Source: Madurella fahalii (Eukaryota > Ascomycota > Sordariomycetes > Sordariales). Taken from it: a stretch of 64,000 bases of DNA. How positions within the stretch are numbered: the first letter of the stretch is position 1; the number at the start of each line of letters is the position of its first letter. The position numbers and the translations under genes were made by a program. Positions 9,815 to 20,528 of this stretch are shown here, in pieces. The stretch is taken from positions 4,154,001-4,218,000 of the forward strand of contig CM056877.1 in assembly GCA_029876055.1 (NCBI GenBank), in the 5' to 3' direction. The notes under the pieces are model-generated. The model was not told the origin of the DNA. It did no database searches and saw only the letters and a program-made list of their open reading frames with translations.

Positions 9815-10328
9815 AAGACTCTAGTTCGTCAACGAGTAGCTAGCTAGTTACCGTTGACCAAATAGCATTAAACTTTGCCTCAGCAAGCTCAGATCCGTGA
9901 TTCCGGCGCCAGGACACGCTAGCCCTAATCGGAAGCCAACGTACGCAGAGGATCTGAGCGTGGGTAACTCTCCGAATTTTTAGTTACAGTTTTCGTTCAT
10001 CTAGTAGAAATACAGTAAATGCAAGGCAGAAATACTTACGTACTTTCAAACAAAGGATACCTTAACATCGGAGGAAGAATTTTTTGAAGTAGCCATCTAT
10101 TTCGCACGAAATGTCTCCGCAAACGCCCTACCTACGGGGCGAGACTGCTTTCACTTCTAAAAAAATGAAGATTTGATCGAGACGGAGAAGCACGGCAACG
10201 AGAAGCTGTATCAATGTGGAAATTTGGGAGAAAAAAATTGGTAACAACTATGCAGGCAAACCAACATATTCGTCGTGAGTGGCGTGACGAGCTAGCCTCC
10301 ACGTACGGTACCCAGTGGACCGAACCGC
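9815..10328. other. Intergenic, no gene seen
   Basis: No recognisable coding or RNA features. It lies 3' of the five-exon gene on the minus strand. Confidence 0.35.
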
Positions 10329-11422
10329 CTAGCCGAACAATTTGTTCGCCTCGTCAACAGCCTTGCCATGGGCCTCTGAAGACATGCCCCTTATAACATC
10401 GTCGCGAGGCTTGAACTTGCGAAGGATGAACTCTGGTAGCAATTACCGTTAGAATTATTGTGTCCTACAACAGCCTTGCTGGGAGAAAACGGCATAACTC
10501 ACCTCCCGTGATCCCGTTCTGGTCATCCTGCACCATCAAAATTCGGCTTGATTGGGACCAAGCCGTGAGCTGGATACGATAGACCTATAAGAAAGTAAGT
10601 TGAAGGACTTGCGACAGGGGAAACTGATTTCTAGACCTTGAAGTGGGGATTCTTCGTGTCCGGGAAGCGGAGAACGCCAATGTCGACGAGAGTCTTGTCA
10701 TGGCTCTCTTTTTTGTAGAAGACTGTCTCGAGGGAATCAATAGTTGCTCCCGTCTGGGCAACGATATTGGCGAGAACCGTGATGTCGATCTGGGTCGACT
10801 TGTAGACATCTGTGTCGTTGATGAGGTTTACGAACCATGATTGAACCTAGCCGACAAGACAATTCGTAAGCAATCCAGTCGCCAAAAAGTGGCACAAAGA
10901 AGCGAAGCAGGGATTAGCAAAGGGTAATTAGAGAACTGATACCTCTTTAACGATGGCAGTGTCGGGAGATCCGTCGAATCTGAACACGTTGACTCCAGAC
11001 TTGATGAGCTTGTCCGTTCGCTTGACGGCATCTCCGTCGGGCTCCATGAGTGGGCACTGCATCAAGGCAGCGACAATTCGGTCCCAAGTGCGATCAGCTG
11101 CTGGGATTTGGGCAATCGTCTTGACTGCACCGGCAATCATGACCTTGAGGCGTGAATCGATTGTCTTGATCGACTCGCTGGTGAGGTTTCCATATGCCGG
11201 CGCCAGCTTAACTGTCAAATAGTCCTCTCGGGAGCTGTCCTTGACATCGATCTAACCGGAAGAGACTCGAAGTCAGTTCAAAATCCTATAGAGGCGGGCG
11301 ATGAGGGGACCTCCTCGGTAGCGACTACATACCCTAGTAAAATCGAAGTCTTTGACCAGCTTTCCAATTGGCGGAACACCGCGGAAGAGGTCGGCAAGGG
11401 CTTGCGCTGCGGTGACAGACAT
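10329..11422 (-). CDS. Conserved-looking five-exon protein of unknown function (264 aa)
   Basis: Five exons (11422-11333, 11251-10943, 10846-10637, 10584-10503, 10432-10329) join into one uninterrupted frame; all four introns (81, 96, 51 and 69 bp) have GT donors and AG acceptors and the first three are phase 0. The protein starts MSVTAAQALADLFRGVPP. There is no signal peptide or transmembrane helix. The C-terminal half alternates predicted strands (DITVLANIVAQ, VDIGVLRFPD, YRIQLTAWSQ) around a VFYKKES segment. That layout recalls Cyt-type/volvatoxin-like pore-forming folds, but this is a weak impression, not an assignment. A TATA-like element lies about 110 bp upstream. It looks functional, in contrast to many neighbours. 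Confidence 0.72.
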
Positions 11423-11532
11423 CTTAGCGGTTGATGAGGGGGGTAATTGCCGAGGAAAAGAATTTTCTGGTATGATAGCAAAAGAGTATTGGACGAAGTG
11501 CCTGTGGCTTGGAGGGCGCGAAGCCCACCCCT

Positions 11533-11539
11533 TATATAT
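11533..11539 (-). promoter_or_regulatory. TATA-like element of the five-exon gene
   Basis: Read on the minus strand the sequence is AATATATAAGGGG, a good TATA box about 110 bp upstream of the ATG at 11422, between the start codon and the 7-bp minisatellite. Confidence 0.4.
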
Positions 11540-11580
11540 TCACAGCTTGAAATGTTTGGCCCCCCTGTGGAATCAATATC

Positions 11581-11636
11581 CGTGAGGCGTGAGGCGTGAG
11601 GCGTGAGGCGTGAGGCGTGAGGCGTGAGGTGTAAGA
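11581..11636. repeat. 7-bp minisatellite TGAGGCG, array 3
   Basis: Seven or eight nearly perfect copies of GAGGCGT. It lies about 160 bp upstream of the start of the five-exon gene on the minus strand. Same unit as the arrays at 5885 and 7866. Confidence 0.9.
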
Positions 11637-12718
11637 TGTACTACTCGAGGTCCCCAAGGGATGCACGACACACTCGACAACAGCAGATTTCAACTCGAAT
11701 GGCTAGCCAAAGAAACTCGACATTTGGAAACACCAAACAAGGGAATAAGCAGAGTTCAGCCATTGATGTAACAAGACGAGGGAGATAACTGCGTGAATAA
11801 AGTGCAATAGGAATGAGCTGTAAATTCAAGGGAGAGGTGCGAGATGCGCGGTGTGAGGCGAATACTGTGAGATGGTTGCACGTGGCCATCACAATGCAAA
11901 TACTCACTGAATTTGGCATAGAAATTGGGTACTTAAACTCCGGGGTGTCCTTTTTAAAGTTCTTTTTTATAATCATGATTCCAGCCTATTTAACTAATGA
12001 CACCGATCATCCTAACCCTCTAGTAGTTTGTACAAAAGGAGTGCAAGATTATATAGTCTATATACCTGATACCTATATCTGAGGACGTGGGGATAGACAG
12101 ATATCACGGCGCAATTGTAGCCAATTTCCAACAAGTTTTAAGTACCTAGAGGCGAGGTATGCCCTCTTCCTCAAGAACACAAATCTTATATCACTAACTC
12201 TTCTACTACTTGTTTGCCTTCTATACGTATTAGTATATCACTAGTTGATACCGTATCCTGGGCCAAGGGTACCAAGAACAACGTTGACATTGTTTCCTAC
12301 TTCAGATGCGTCAACAACATAGTTTACTCATAGATGAGAAATCTAAACTATACCTATTCCGGCAACACTGCCAGGTTCGAGTGTTTTGTAGGACTGGCCG
12401 TCATCGTTGTCGTGGGTGCCCCTGGATTCGCAGCCTTTGTCTCTGGCCTGCATGAGTCGGCCTTCCCACAAAGCCAACAGCACGATGGGCTATCATGGCC
12501 AAGGACCGCCCGGCAGATCGGAGTCATCGGCAAAGTTCTTAGTCGCGCGTATCTTTGCTAGATACATGGTTTAGCGGTAATCAGGTCATCTACATACAAT
12601 TCCTCCCAAGGCGTCTAGATAACAGATTAGCTATAAGCTCATCACACCTATGACCTTAGATGTGCGCTAGGTTCCGGGTCCCTCTCCCCCATGCTTCGCC
12701 CCCTTGGGCTGCGCAACC
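11637..12718. other. Intergenic, no gene seen
   Basis: Open frames such as 11641-11976 (minus) and 12334-12561 (plus) show no family motif and overlap antisense frames. I consider the region non-coding. Confidence 0.35.
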
Positions 12719-13855
12719 TCACCGGGAAGGGGGTTCTCGGGTGTCTGGCGATTTTTCCGTGAACCATACGTCCGCGAGTAGCTCCTCCGCCGCCGGCCTG
12801 TCACGGGGGTCCAGCTTCATGATCTGCAAGATAAACTCCTTATCGGCTGGCAGGATCTCCATCGGGCCCGCTCTAGCGAACGGCTTTGCCGGAGGCCCCT
12901 GGCGGTTGATGAAGTTAATGATCGTCATAGTTCCTAGGTCGTTGAAGTCGTTATAGGATTGCGGATACGGGCCAAAGAACTTGTGCATCCGCTTTAGGAC
13001 GGTCAACTCGTAAGCGTCGTCTTCCGGGTCAACCATTTCGACCTTGGGGTTGAACAGGTGGTAGCCACCGCCGAACCAGAGGCTGAGCATCTGGGATGGA
13101 TTAGCGGGCGAGGGGATGTCGCGGAATGGGACCACATCTACCGCGGTGCCGAACGACCATATGTCTGTCGCGGTGCATCCAGGGCAGCTAGAACGTAGCC
13201 TCAGGGCTGCGGGTGAAGCTAGCACCGATAACGTGCCCTTCTCTCGCGAGCGAGGACCGCTGGGATACAACGCCTCCGCAGTCGCCGAGCTGGCGTCGGA
13301 GAAGCGCTGGCCGTCCCCGCCGTGGTTGATGAATACGTTATCCAGTTTGACATCTAAATGATTCAGCAAAATACCGGCGGACAGGGCGAGGGAAGCCTGC
13401 CTGTGTGGACCATGCCGTCTCTATGTAGCACGCGGAGGGCCTCAAGGACGCACCGGGCGACCTTCTTGATCTCGGGGGGCGACAGTCTCTTCTTGTTCGA
13501 CTCAGTTAGCACGTCGCCGTCCAGATACCTGAGAACGATGGAGGGAGGGTCGGCCGGCCCCCGGATCTCGTCAACAAGCGGGCGGAGGAACAGGGTCCCG
13601 GACTGGTAGTGCTTGAGGACGTCAGCTTCGTTCCGCAGACGCCAGTGGCCCCTAATGCTCTTGACGATGCACCTCTCGCCGCTCCGGTTCCTGCGCCCGA
13701 GATGGTCAGCACGTGCCCCGGGCAGCGACGCGGCAGGAACTTGCCTGGCGAGATACACGCGCCCTTTCGTCGGCCGCCCTATGCAGCTCCTTGACGACGG
13801 TATAGGAGGAGACACGCCCGATCAGGGCCGCCTCCGCGCTGAGCAGCCGTTCCAT
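12719..13855 (-). pseudogene. Broken Ser/Thr protein kinase-like gene with two GC-AG introns
   Basis: Start ATG at 13855; pieces in order: SSYTVVKELHRA, GRVYLAR, SGERCIVKSI (beta-3 lysine), LRPLVDEI, VLHRDGMVHT, DVKLDNVFIN (catalytic loop and Asn), TATDIWSFG (APE/DxW region), YHLFNPKVE, and a C-lobe ending PRDRPAAEELL. Introns: 13744-13691 (GC donor AG|GCAAGT), 13400-13354 (GC donor) and 13141-13091 (GT donor). There is a frameshift near 13775. Between RFSD and TATDIW two compensating frameshifts replace the activation segment; the ancestral frame, still readable as LGDCGG and ...REGHVIGASFTRSPEA, also holds a TAG (13190-13188) where Gln is likely. The DFG-equivalent is therefore lost and the product would be catalytically dead. 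Confidence 0.75.
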
Positions 13856-14480
13856 CGTTAGATGTTCGTCGACAGTCGCGTTGGTCGCCTCGTTATCCTC
13901 GGCGCGTAATATTCTGTGATGCGTTTCAAAATTGGAGCTGGGCGCCCGATCTAGGCTCTCAGCCCAAGACAGCGTGGAATATTCCCAGCCAAAGCCATAG
14001 TCACAGTCACCAACTCAATAAAGTGCAAAAGGATACCGACTCGCTCCGAAGGCCGCCGGGTGGAATGAATAAGATCCTTAGGCTTTGCTCGGACAATTGC
14101 ATTTGTTGAAGAAATATTATTTGTCATATCGAAATCCCAAGTAACGTTTCAACGGAGCTTGAAAACTAAAGACCCACAGTAATTCTACAACATAATTACG
14201 CGAGAAGTTTAGATTGTAGATATGGGAAACTTTGATCAACTCATTTCTTTTCGCAGACCTCTTATTGATAATTGGCCGTTCTAATTACGTACCTTTCGCA
14301 CCCTCGCTTACCAGCTACCCTGTACATAGCCTACCACAGCTAATTAATTAGAACTGCCCTCCATCCAGCCTGGATGAAAGACCGATTCCAATACGCCGCA
14401 TTCGACATTCCCCAGGACAAATACCGGCCCCAGGAAAGATCTCCTTAGTCGGACGGGCGGTGCCTACGGAACTCGCGATC
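13856..14480. other. Intergenic, no gene seen
   Basis: Upstream of the kinase relic. AT-rich between 14090 and 14350. Nothing recognisable. Confidence 0.35.
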
Positions 14481-15300
14481 CCTGACGACGACAACATGAC
14501 CGACCAAAACAACAAACCGTCATCAACGGACGTATTCACTGGAGATGCCGGATCTCCCGCCTACAACGTTTGAAAAAACAAAATGCGGGCCATGCGCATA
14601 ACCCAGTGGGCGACAAGACAACGGGGGCATCAAGCTTGCATGATCCTTGCAAGAATTGGAGGAACAACCGTCGTGGAGACAGCGGACGAGTGTTCACGGA
14701 ACTGCGACGCATCGAGCAAGGAAGCCAGCGCGTTTCAGAGTACCTCGGGAAGTTTCAGGAGAACGCCACACGGAGGCGGATCTCACTACCGAAGAATTAC
14801 GGGCCAACTTTCCGGTGAGGATTGGCATCCAGGGTGCGGCCTTTCATCGAAATATCCATCACGGATTTCCGGCACCCTAACCAGAAAGGCATGCAAAGAG
14901 ACGATATGATCGACAGGCCGGAGAACCCACCTGCGCGGGGGAAAGCTCGCTACGTTCAGGAACCTGACATTCTCACCGGAAACGAAGGAACACCAGGAGG
15001 CTATGGGCCATGGCAGGCCAAGATGAGAATGATGTGCCTCGCGATGTTGGCCGGTCAGACGGCTCAGCAAAAAGCTGACCATAAGGTATAGCGGAAAGAG
15101 TAGGTGGCACGGCCGCCAGTGTGCTCTGGAGGCCCCTGACGGGTGAGAAAATCACGCCGCCCTACACCTCGCCGGACTCAATCTTCAGACAACTCGAGTC
15201 CTGGGGGGTTCTCGGCATGACGGCAAACGCGTTGAAAAATACCTCGAGGAATGGCTGAAAGACGCATCCAAGAGGAGCCTCTTACCGCCCGGCTTCTAAC
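14481..15300 (+). mobile_element. Possible retrotransposon gag-like relic
   Basis: A plus-strand frame (14570-14818) contains ELRRIEQGSQRVSEYLGKF, which resembles the gag pattern of Ty3-type elements. Downstream fragments in other frames (ENPPARGKARY; a WLKDASKRSLLPPGF-type piece near 15255) also look retroelement-like but are frameshifted. No protease, reverse transcriptase or LTR pair was found, so this is an isolated scrap and the family assignment is tentative. Confidence 0.35.
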
Positions 15301-15639
15301 CACAAGGCGCAACGGTAGGTAGGTGCCCTCCGTGCATCACGCAGTTTTTCTTCTCTTTTCCAACTGCGAGCCGTATGTCGCCATATATCGACTCTAGGCG
15401 ATCCGGCTATAGCGGAACCGGGCCATTTGACTCTTGTGGGCGTCCACAAGCGCACCACGCGTTGCCGAATCCTTTCAGAGTACAGCCTTGGTTGCTGAAA
15501 GCTGTCTGTCGGGCGCTGCATTGGCCGCACAGTACCCTGGGGCAACATTTCAGCTCCGCTCGCGCTGAAGGCCGATGCGAGGCGAGCCCGAAAAGCGGTA
15601 GGTGAGACGTGTGGCGGAGTTGCACTTTGGGGAGAATGG

Positions 15640-15800
15640 AGGGGACACTGAGGGGGAGTGGAAGGGTTTCTATTTGTTGTAACAGCCTGGTTGTCTGCGA
15701 CGAATCTGGGCACACGAAATTTCCTTTTCGTTCCTCGTCCTGAGCTGGGTTGATCTGGGGTGAGCTGTGGGTAATTTGTCCTGAGCTTCCCCTGATTCTT
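15640..15800 (-). repeat. Fragment of dispersed repeat family X (reverse orientation)
   Basis: The block at 15690-15725, read in reverse, matches 21719-21750: both contain CCCAGATTCGTCG following an ATTTCG run. Next to it both show several TGAGC-type short repeats. See the fuller copies at 21380-21760 and 51490-52450. Confidence 0.5.
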
Positions 15801-16163
15801 CCCTGAGCTAGGGTAATCCCATACGCCGCCGCCACACAGCCTCAGAGGCCCCTTTTCAGTCCTCCCGGCTAAAGTTTCCTATCGATGGAAAGCAGATGAC
15901 GCGTAATCTGTAAGGCTGGCATATACTGGTATATGCTGGAGGATAGCACATGGCATCCTAATCTAATCCCCAGGATAATATGCAGTATTCTGGTATCAAA
16001 ATTGGAATAGTATTTAGTATAACAGTACATTAGATAGGCTGGTATATAATAAACTAGCACTTAAATTATACCAGTACATAATGTACTGGCCTGGAGTATA
16101 CTGGTACATTTATTATTAGTACACCGGTTAAGATAACAGACTGCAAGACAGTACACCTGGGCT
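15801..16163. other. AT-rich stretch with recurring CTGGTA motifs
   Basis: Between about 15915 and 16125 the motif ACTGGTA / CTGGTAT (and its reverse complement TACCAGT) recurs many times in an AT-rich background, giving small palindromes. No gene. Confidence 0.4.
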
Positions 16164-16440
16164 GTTGTTTTACCCTAAAGTCGCCCTCATCAACCCCCAA
16201 TCACCCACACCACTCCTCGCCACCTTGCTCAGGCGCTACTCAGGAGATGATCAGGGAAACAAACAAATTTGGTTTAGACGAATAGGCAGTACTCTATAAC
16301 TCAGCGGAGTTCTAGAAATTCAAATGGGAACTTTTCGCGAGGGAACAGTTTGGCTACCTGTGTCCCAAAACTGGGACCACCTAGACCCCCTATCTTTTCC
16401 CTTCCCCTCGGGGCCCTTAAAACCCAGTTTACGTCCCCTA
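16164..16440 (+). repeat. Dispersed repeat family X, copy at 16 kb
   Basis: Starts at CTGTTGTTTTAC and shares with 52007-52300 the blocks CCCTCANCAACCCCC, GATGATCAG, CTCAGCGG/TGG-GTTCTA and GCGAGGGAACAGTTT in the same order. Another copy lies at 39965-40062 (reverse). No coding capacity. Confidence 0.7.
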
Positions 16441-17944
16441 TTAAGTCTCTAGTTCTGTCAGAAACACTAAGTCCTGGATTCGGTTTAATTGATGGGGTTG
16501 TAACTGTGTGATTGTCTTGCTTCCTGTCCTGCAGCTCTCTGGCTTTCCAGAGGACTTCTATTATAGTTTGTACACTATGGCAAATGGTGGCTCTTGTCAG
16601 TTCAGCAGCCCCTGAGCTCCTTTCAGTTCGACTGCTCACACCAGATCCTAGCTCAGCTATCTCATTCAGCTCGGTTCAGCTTCCTCGATAGTGTTCGGGC
16701 CTCTGGCCAGACTTGGTTGCCTTTTCCTCCAGATACCAGATCGCACGTTATAGGCCACATCGATCACCCATCAGAAAAGAACGGTAGTGTCACGGTGTGG
16801 CGCACGGGCCACACCGAGGGACTGGCCCTTGCCTTGGCGCCCCATTAGATAGGTGGCCTGTGCTCCCACAGCCCCGGCCAAGTCGGGCATCTAGTCTCTT
16901 CCATCAGGTGCAATGTTGATTGAAAATGGTCGGTTGTCGCATCGCGATTCGGCGTTAAGGCTGCACCGCTGCTTAGCGATGATGGCCAGCAACCTCCCCG
17001 CATAGCCCCTTAACTCCCGTCCTCAGCATCACCCTCCAACGAAACCTACCAACACCTCCGGTTTAAGCGCCCGTCTTGCAACTGCCCGATGCTATTGGGT
17101 GCTGCGCATAGGGTTGTAATTGCCCAACGAAATCGATCGCCTTGAATATCCGGTACGTGCAGTTTTAGTATCAGTCAGGTCCCAAACTCTCCTGCCAACA
17201 CCACCAACTCCAACGAAGATTTTCAACGTCCATTTTTTTTTTTAAAAAAAAAGAAAAAGAAAAAAAAGGTCTATGGAATATTTCGCGGTCAGAAACCAGC
17301 CCTGGCGCATTGCATTTGGCTCGGCTCAGGCACAGAACGGTGGCGTGATGGTCTTGCCAGGCGGCACGCGCCTCGATTTGCACCGAAACTTGCCGCGTGC
17401 CAGACTTCGTCGACCAAATGAGGTGTTTCTCGGATATGTGCATAGCTGGGATAATTGTTGTCTGTTGAAAGCCGGTGACAGAAGAGCAATTTCCCCCGTA
17501 GATAGATAGGGGTTAAGCTCTTTCTAGTATCCCGTTGGATGGGCGGAAATCACCTCTAGGGGCCAAGGCCGGTGTCGCTTGGGGGATAGCCCAATCAGCG
17601 ATGGTCCGAAAGGATCGCGTCTGTCAAACGCCTGAATGTGAAGTGAGTTGGTTCAACAAGACACGAGAACGTAGTGCAGTCGAGGCAGTTAGGGCGCCCG
17701 GGTTACGTCTGCAGGAGGTTAACTGGTTCCATGACGACATTGTGCTGAGGACCGACGGAGAATCGCCGAGATCCTGGACAGCATTCGCCTTGCCTCGAAT
17801 ACTTTACTTGGAAAGAGCGCCTGGGAAGGAAGCGAGTGGTCAGTCGTTCCTGCATCCAATCCCAATGCTATCCAAGGTCTGCACCAATCAGATCTTGCAT
17901 GGAGCAGAAGCAGAATTATGTAGCCTGAGGATCACACAAGAAAT
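16441..17944. other. Intergenic with a possible LTR-like block (16788-17480)
   Basis: The block from 16788 (TGTCACGGTGTGG) to 17480 (CCGGTGACA) has a 6-bp inverted terminus TGTCAC/GTGACA and a start resembling the 9688 sequence. Flanks (GGTAG, GAAGA) do not form a target duplication, so an LTR is only a possibility. The poly-A/T stretch at 17230-17270 and the frame 17535-17948 show no recognisable motif. Confidence 0.3.
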
Positions 17945-20067
17945 TTGAGGGGTCAGCTCAGCCTCCCCTCGGTCAGCAATCTCCCTCTCGCATCACCGCT
18001 CACGCCCTACCTTTGGAACGGAATTGCAACAAGTCAAAGCCCGGAAATGTACGCCGTCGATCACAAGCCCGACGGCACGCCGTTTCTGCGCATCGAAAAC
18101 GATCCTTCCCTCTGGCGCAACTTCTCGTCGACTAATCTCGGTATCCAAACGTCTTTTTGCCAGTCATGCTCGCTGCTGATGGCCGAGATCTCGCATAAAT
18201 CCGACTCCGAAGATGACGATATTAACGACAAACCCGTGCAACACCTCGATGGAAAGGTCGCATCACTGGCCGATTCGGCCACAAACTGCCGTCTGTGCCG
18301 CTTCATCGTCGGGCAAATATGGCCGAGCGAAGTTCGCGGAGCCTTTGGCAACCACACATACTCCGTCAGAATCGGCGTTACCGAGTCTACTTTTACCGTC
18401 GAGCTTCCCTCGCTTAATTTGCGTCAGTTCGGCCCTCCACATATGTATTCGGGCCACACCAAACCTTTTGCCTGATGCAAAGGCCCAGGCAGTCTGACGT
18501 CGGCGGCGGAGAGAGGCTAGTCTACCGACAGAGCCCCGATTTCGGCCGTGTGTTTGCAAGGACACTAGACGACTGTCCTGCCTCCTCACCCCAGGTACAG
18601 CTTGTGGCGGCATGGATGACTGCCTGTCTTGACCACGCTGCCTGTCAACAAACGCGAACTAAGTTCCCGCTACCCAAACGAGTCCTCGACATCTCGGACC
18701 TTCCCGAAGTCCGCCTGTACGAGTCTCGACCGGGAGAGCGTGCACCGTATGCAGCTTTAAGCTACTGCTGGGGACAGGGAGTACCTCTGATTACAACGAC
18801 GACCAATCTGTCTCGCCACCTCGCTAGCATCTCCCTGTCAGCATTTCCTAAGACCCTGCGAGATTCATTGACGCTGGCCCAAGGCCTGGGGTTTTGATAC
18901 CTCTGGGTAGATGCCCTCTGCATTATTCAAGATAGTGACCAAGACTGGGCCGAGGAGGCCGCCAAAATGACGTCCATCTACCGAGGCTGCTCGCTCAACA
19001 TTGCTGTCACTGACGCACCAAGCTGTGATCATGGGGCCGTTCCCGAACTTGACGATATCTCCATTGTCCTCTCCTCTTCTGAGTCGCACGCCGAACCTAT
19101 GGACATTCGTCTTTTCGCCCTTCCCGAGTTCTGGAAGTTCAATGTGCTGTCATCGAGGGGCTGGGTTTTCCAGGAAACACTCGTCTCGGTCTCGACATTG
19201 TTCGTTGGTCACAGTGGCTTGTATTGGGAGTGCTGCTCTGCATCCCTCTCCGAGGATGGCGACACCACGGTCGGCTATATTCATTCTATCAACTCCAGCA
19301 AGTCGGAGCTGGCCGACTGCTTCCAGAGTCTGGACTCTGCCCTCCGCGATCCCGAGAGCAAACCCCCCTCGCATTACCTTCTTGAAAAGCTGAGCTGGCA
19401 CAAGTGGATGGCCAGCTTCTCGGCGCGTGTACTCACTAAAAAGCTGGACAAGCTGCCGGCCGTGGCTGGTCTCGCGGCTCAGCTGTCGCGCTATGGTCTA
19501 ACCTACGCGGCGGGCATCTGGAAGGAGAGCATACATGTAGGCCTCACCTGGCGCGCAACGCAGAATCAGTCCCTCACTCGTCATCTTGACCGAGCACCCT
19601 CTTGGAGCTGGGCATCAGTAGACGGCCCGATTGAGTGGGATAGGTGTCTAGACCTGACTAAGTACCGCGCCTTTGTTACCACACGCGAACATCTCGACAT
19701 GGAGGTTTCTGACATCGCTGTCGCCGAAGACCGGCCGGGTACGTTTGGCACCGTCTCTGGCGGAAGGATCGATGCTCTCGCGACTCTCCATCAGCTGCCC
19801 ACCGGCCGTTTTCTCGGACATCTCGGTTATACATTTGACGAATCGCAGCCGTTCTTTGGACGTGATATCTGGCTAGCCCGTGTCTGTAGTATTATATTGG
19901 GTAACGGGCGGTTAGCGTCAGCCAGACAAAGGGCCGAGTATTTTTTCTACCTGATCTTGCAGGGGACGAGTTCTGGGCGGTCCGAGTTCCGCCGGATCGG
20001 ACTGGCTTCGGGAGAGGAGATGCTAGACGCCTCGGAGGGTGTCCGCAGAAGTATCGTACTTATTTGA
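17945..20067 (+). pseudogene. HET-domain protein relic (heterokaryon-incompatibility type)
   Basis: An N-terminal part (17945-18475) has a paired-Cys region (CQSCSLL, CRLCRFI). The HET core follows: APYAALSYCWGQG, SLSAFPKTLRDSL, YLWVDALCIIQD, MTSIYRGCSLNIA, and SSRGWVFQE; the 3' part (to 20067) has PSWSWASVDG, typical of the C-terminal region. TGA at 18895-18897 interrupts GF/YLWVDALC exactly where these proteins have Arg (CGA to TGA). TGA at 18473-18475 sits where Trp is plausible, and a frameshift follows near 18520. HET proteins trigger incompatibility cell death; this copy is broken in its core motif. Confidence 0.85.
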
Positions 20068-20528
20068 GCGCGGTATGCTTTGTGGGCAATGATGGGGAAG
20101 ACGGCTTGAAAATTCCACGGGTGTCCGACGCAACCTGGTTTCCGATGAGGTCAAGTTAGGCATCGTTGCCGCGCTGATTGGGGAGGCAAGCGCTAAAATT
20201 CACCATCAACGTTTGTTAGTGCACGAGTGTCCAGTTTTCTCGACGGCCAACTCAGATATTCTGAGAATGTACGTCTGGACGTACTGGATATCTTTTTGTA
20301 GGGATTGATGGCCTCTCAAACACATTATTAAAAGGTCCCCTCAATGCAGAGATTGGCCTTTGTGGTCTGCCGAAGTCCTGTGCTAACAGTATTTCAGGAT
20401 TAGGCATCTGGTACGCTTGGCGCTGCTGCCTTCAAGATTGCCATCAACGATTTTGAGGCATGCAACTCCGCAGCCTCATTTTGTCAACTTCCCTCGTACA
20501 AGCCACCACGCTCGAACAACCCACGAGA
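20068..20528. other. Intergenic, no gene seen
   Basis: Separates the first and second HET relics. No recognisable coding sequence. Confidence 0.35.

Noticed and set aside
11641..11976. 111-codon minus-strand frame next to array 3
   Set aside because: Low plausibility of composition, overlaps an opposite frame of similar length and lacks any motif.
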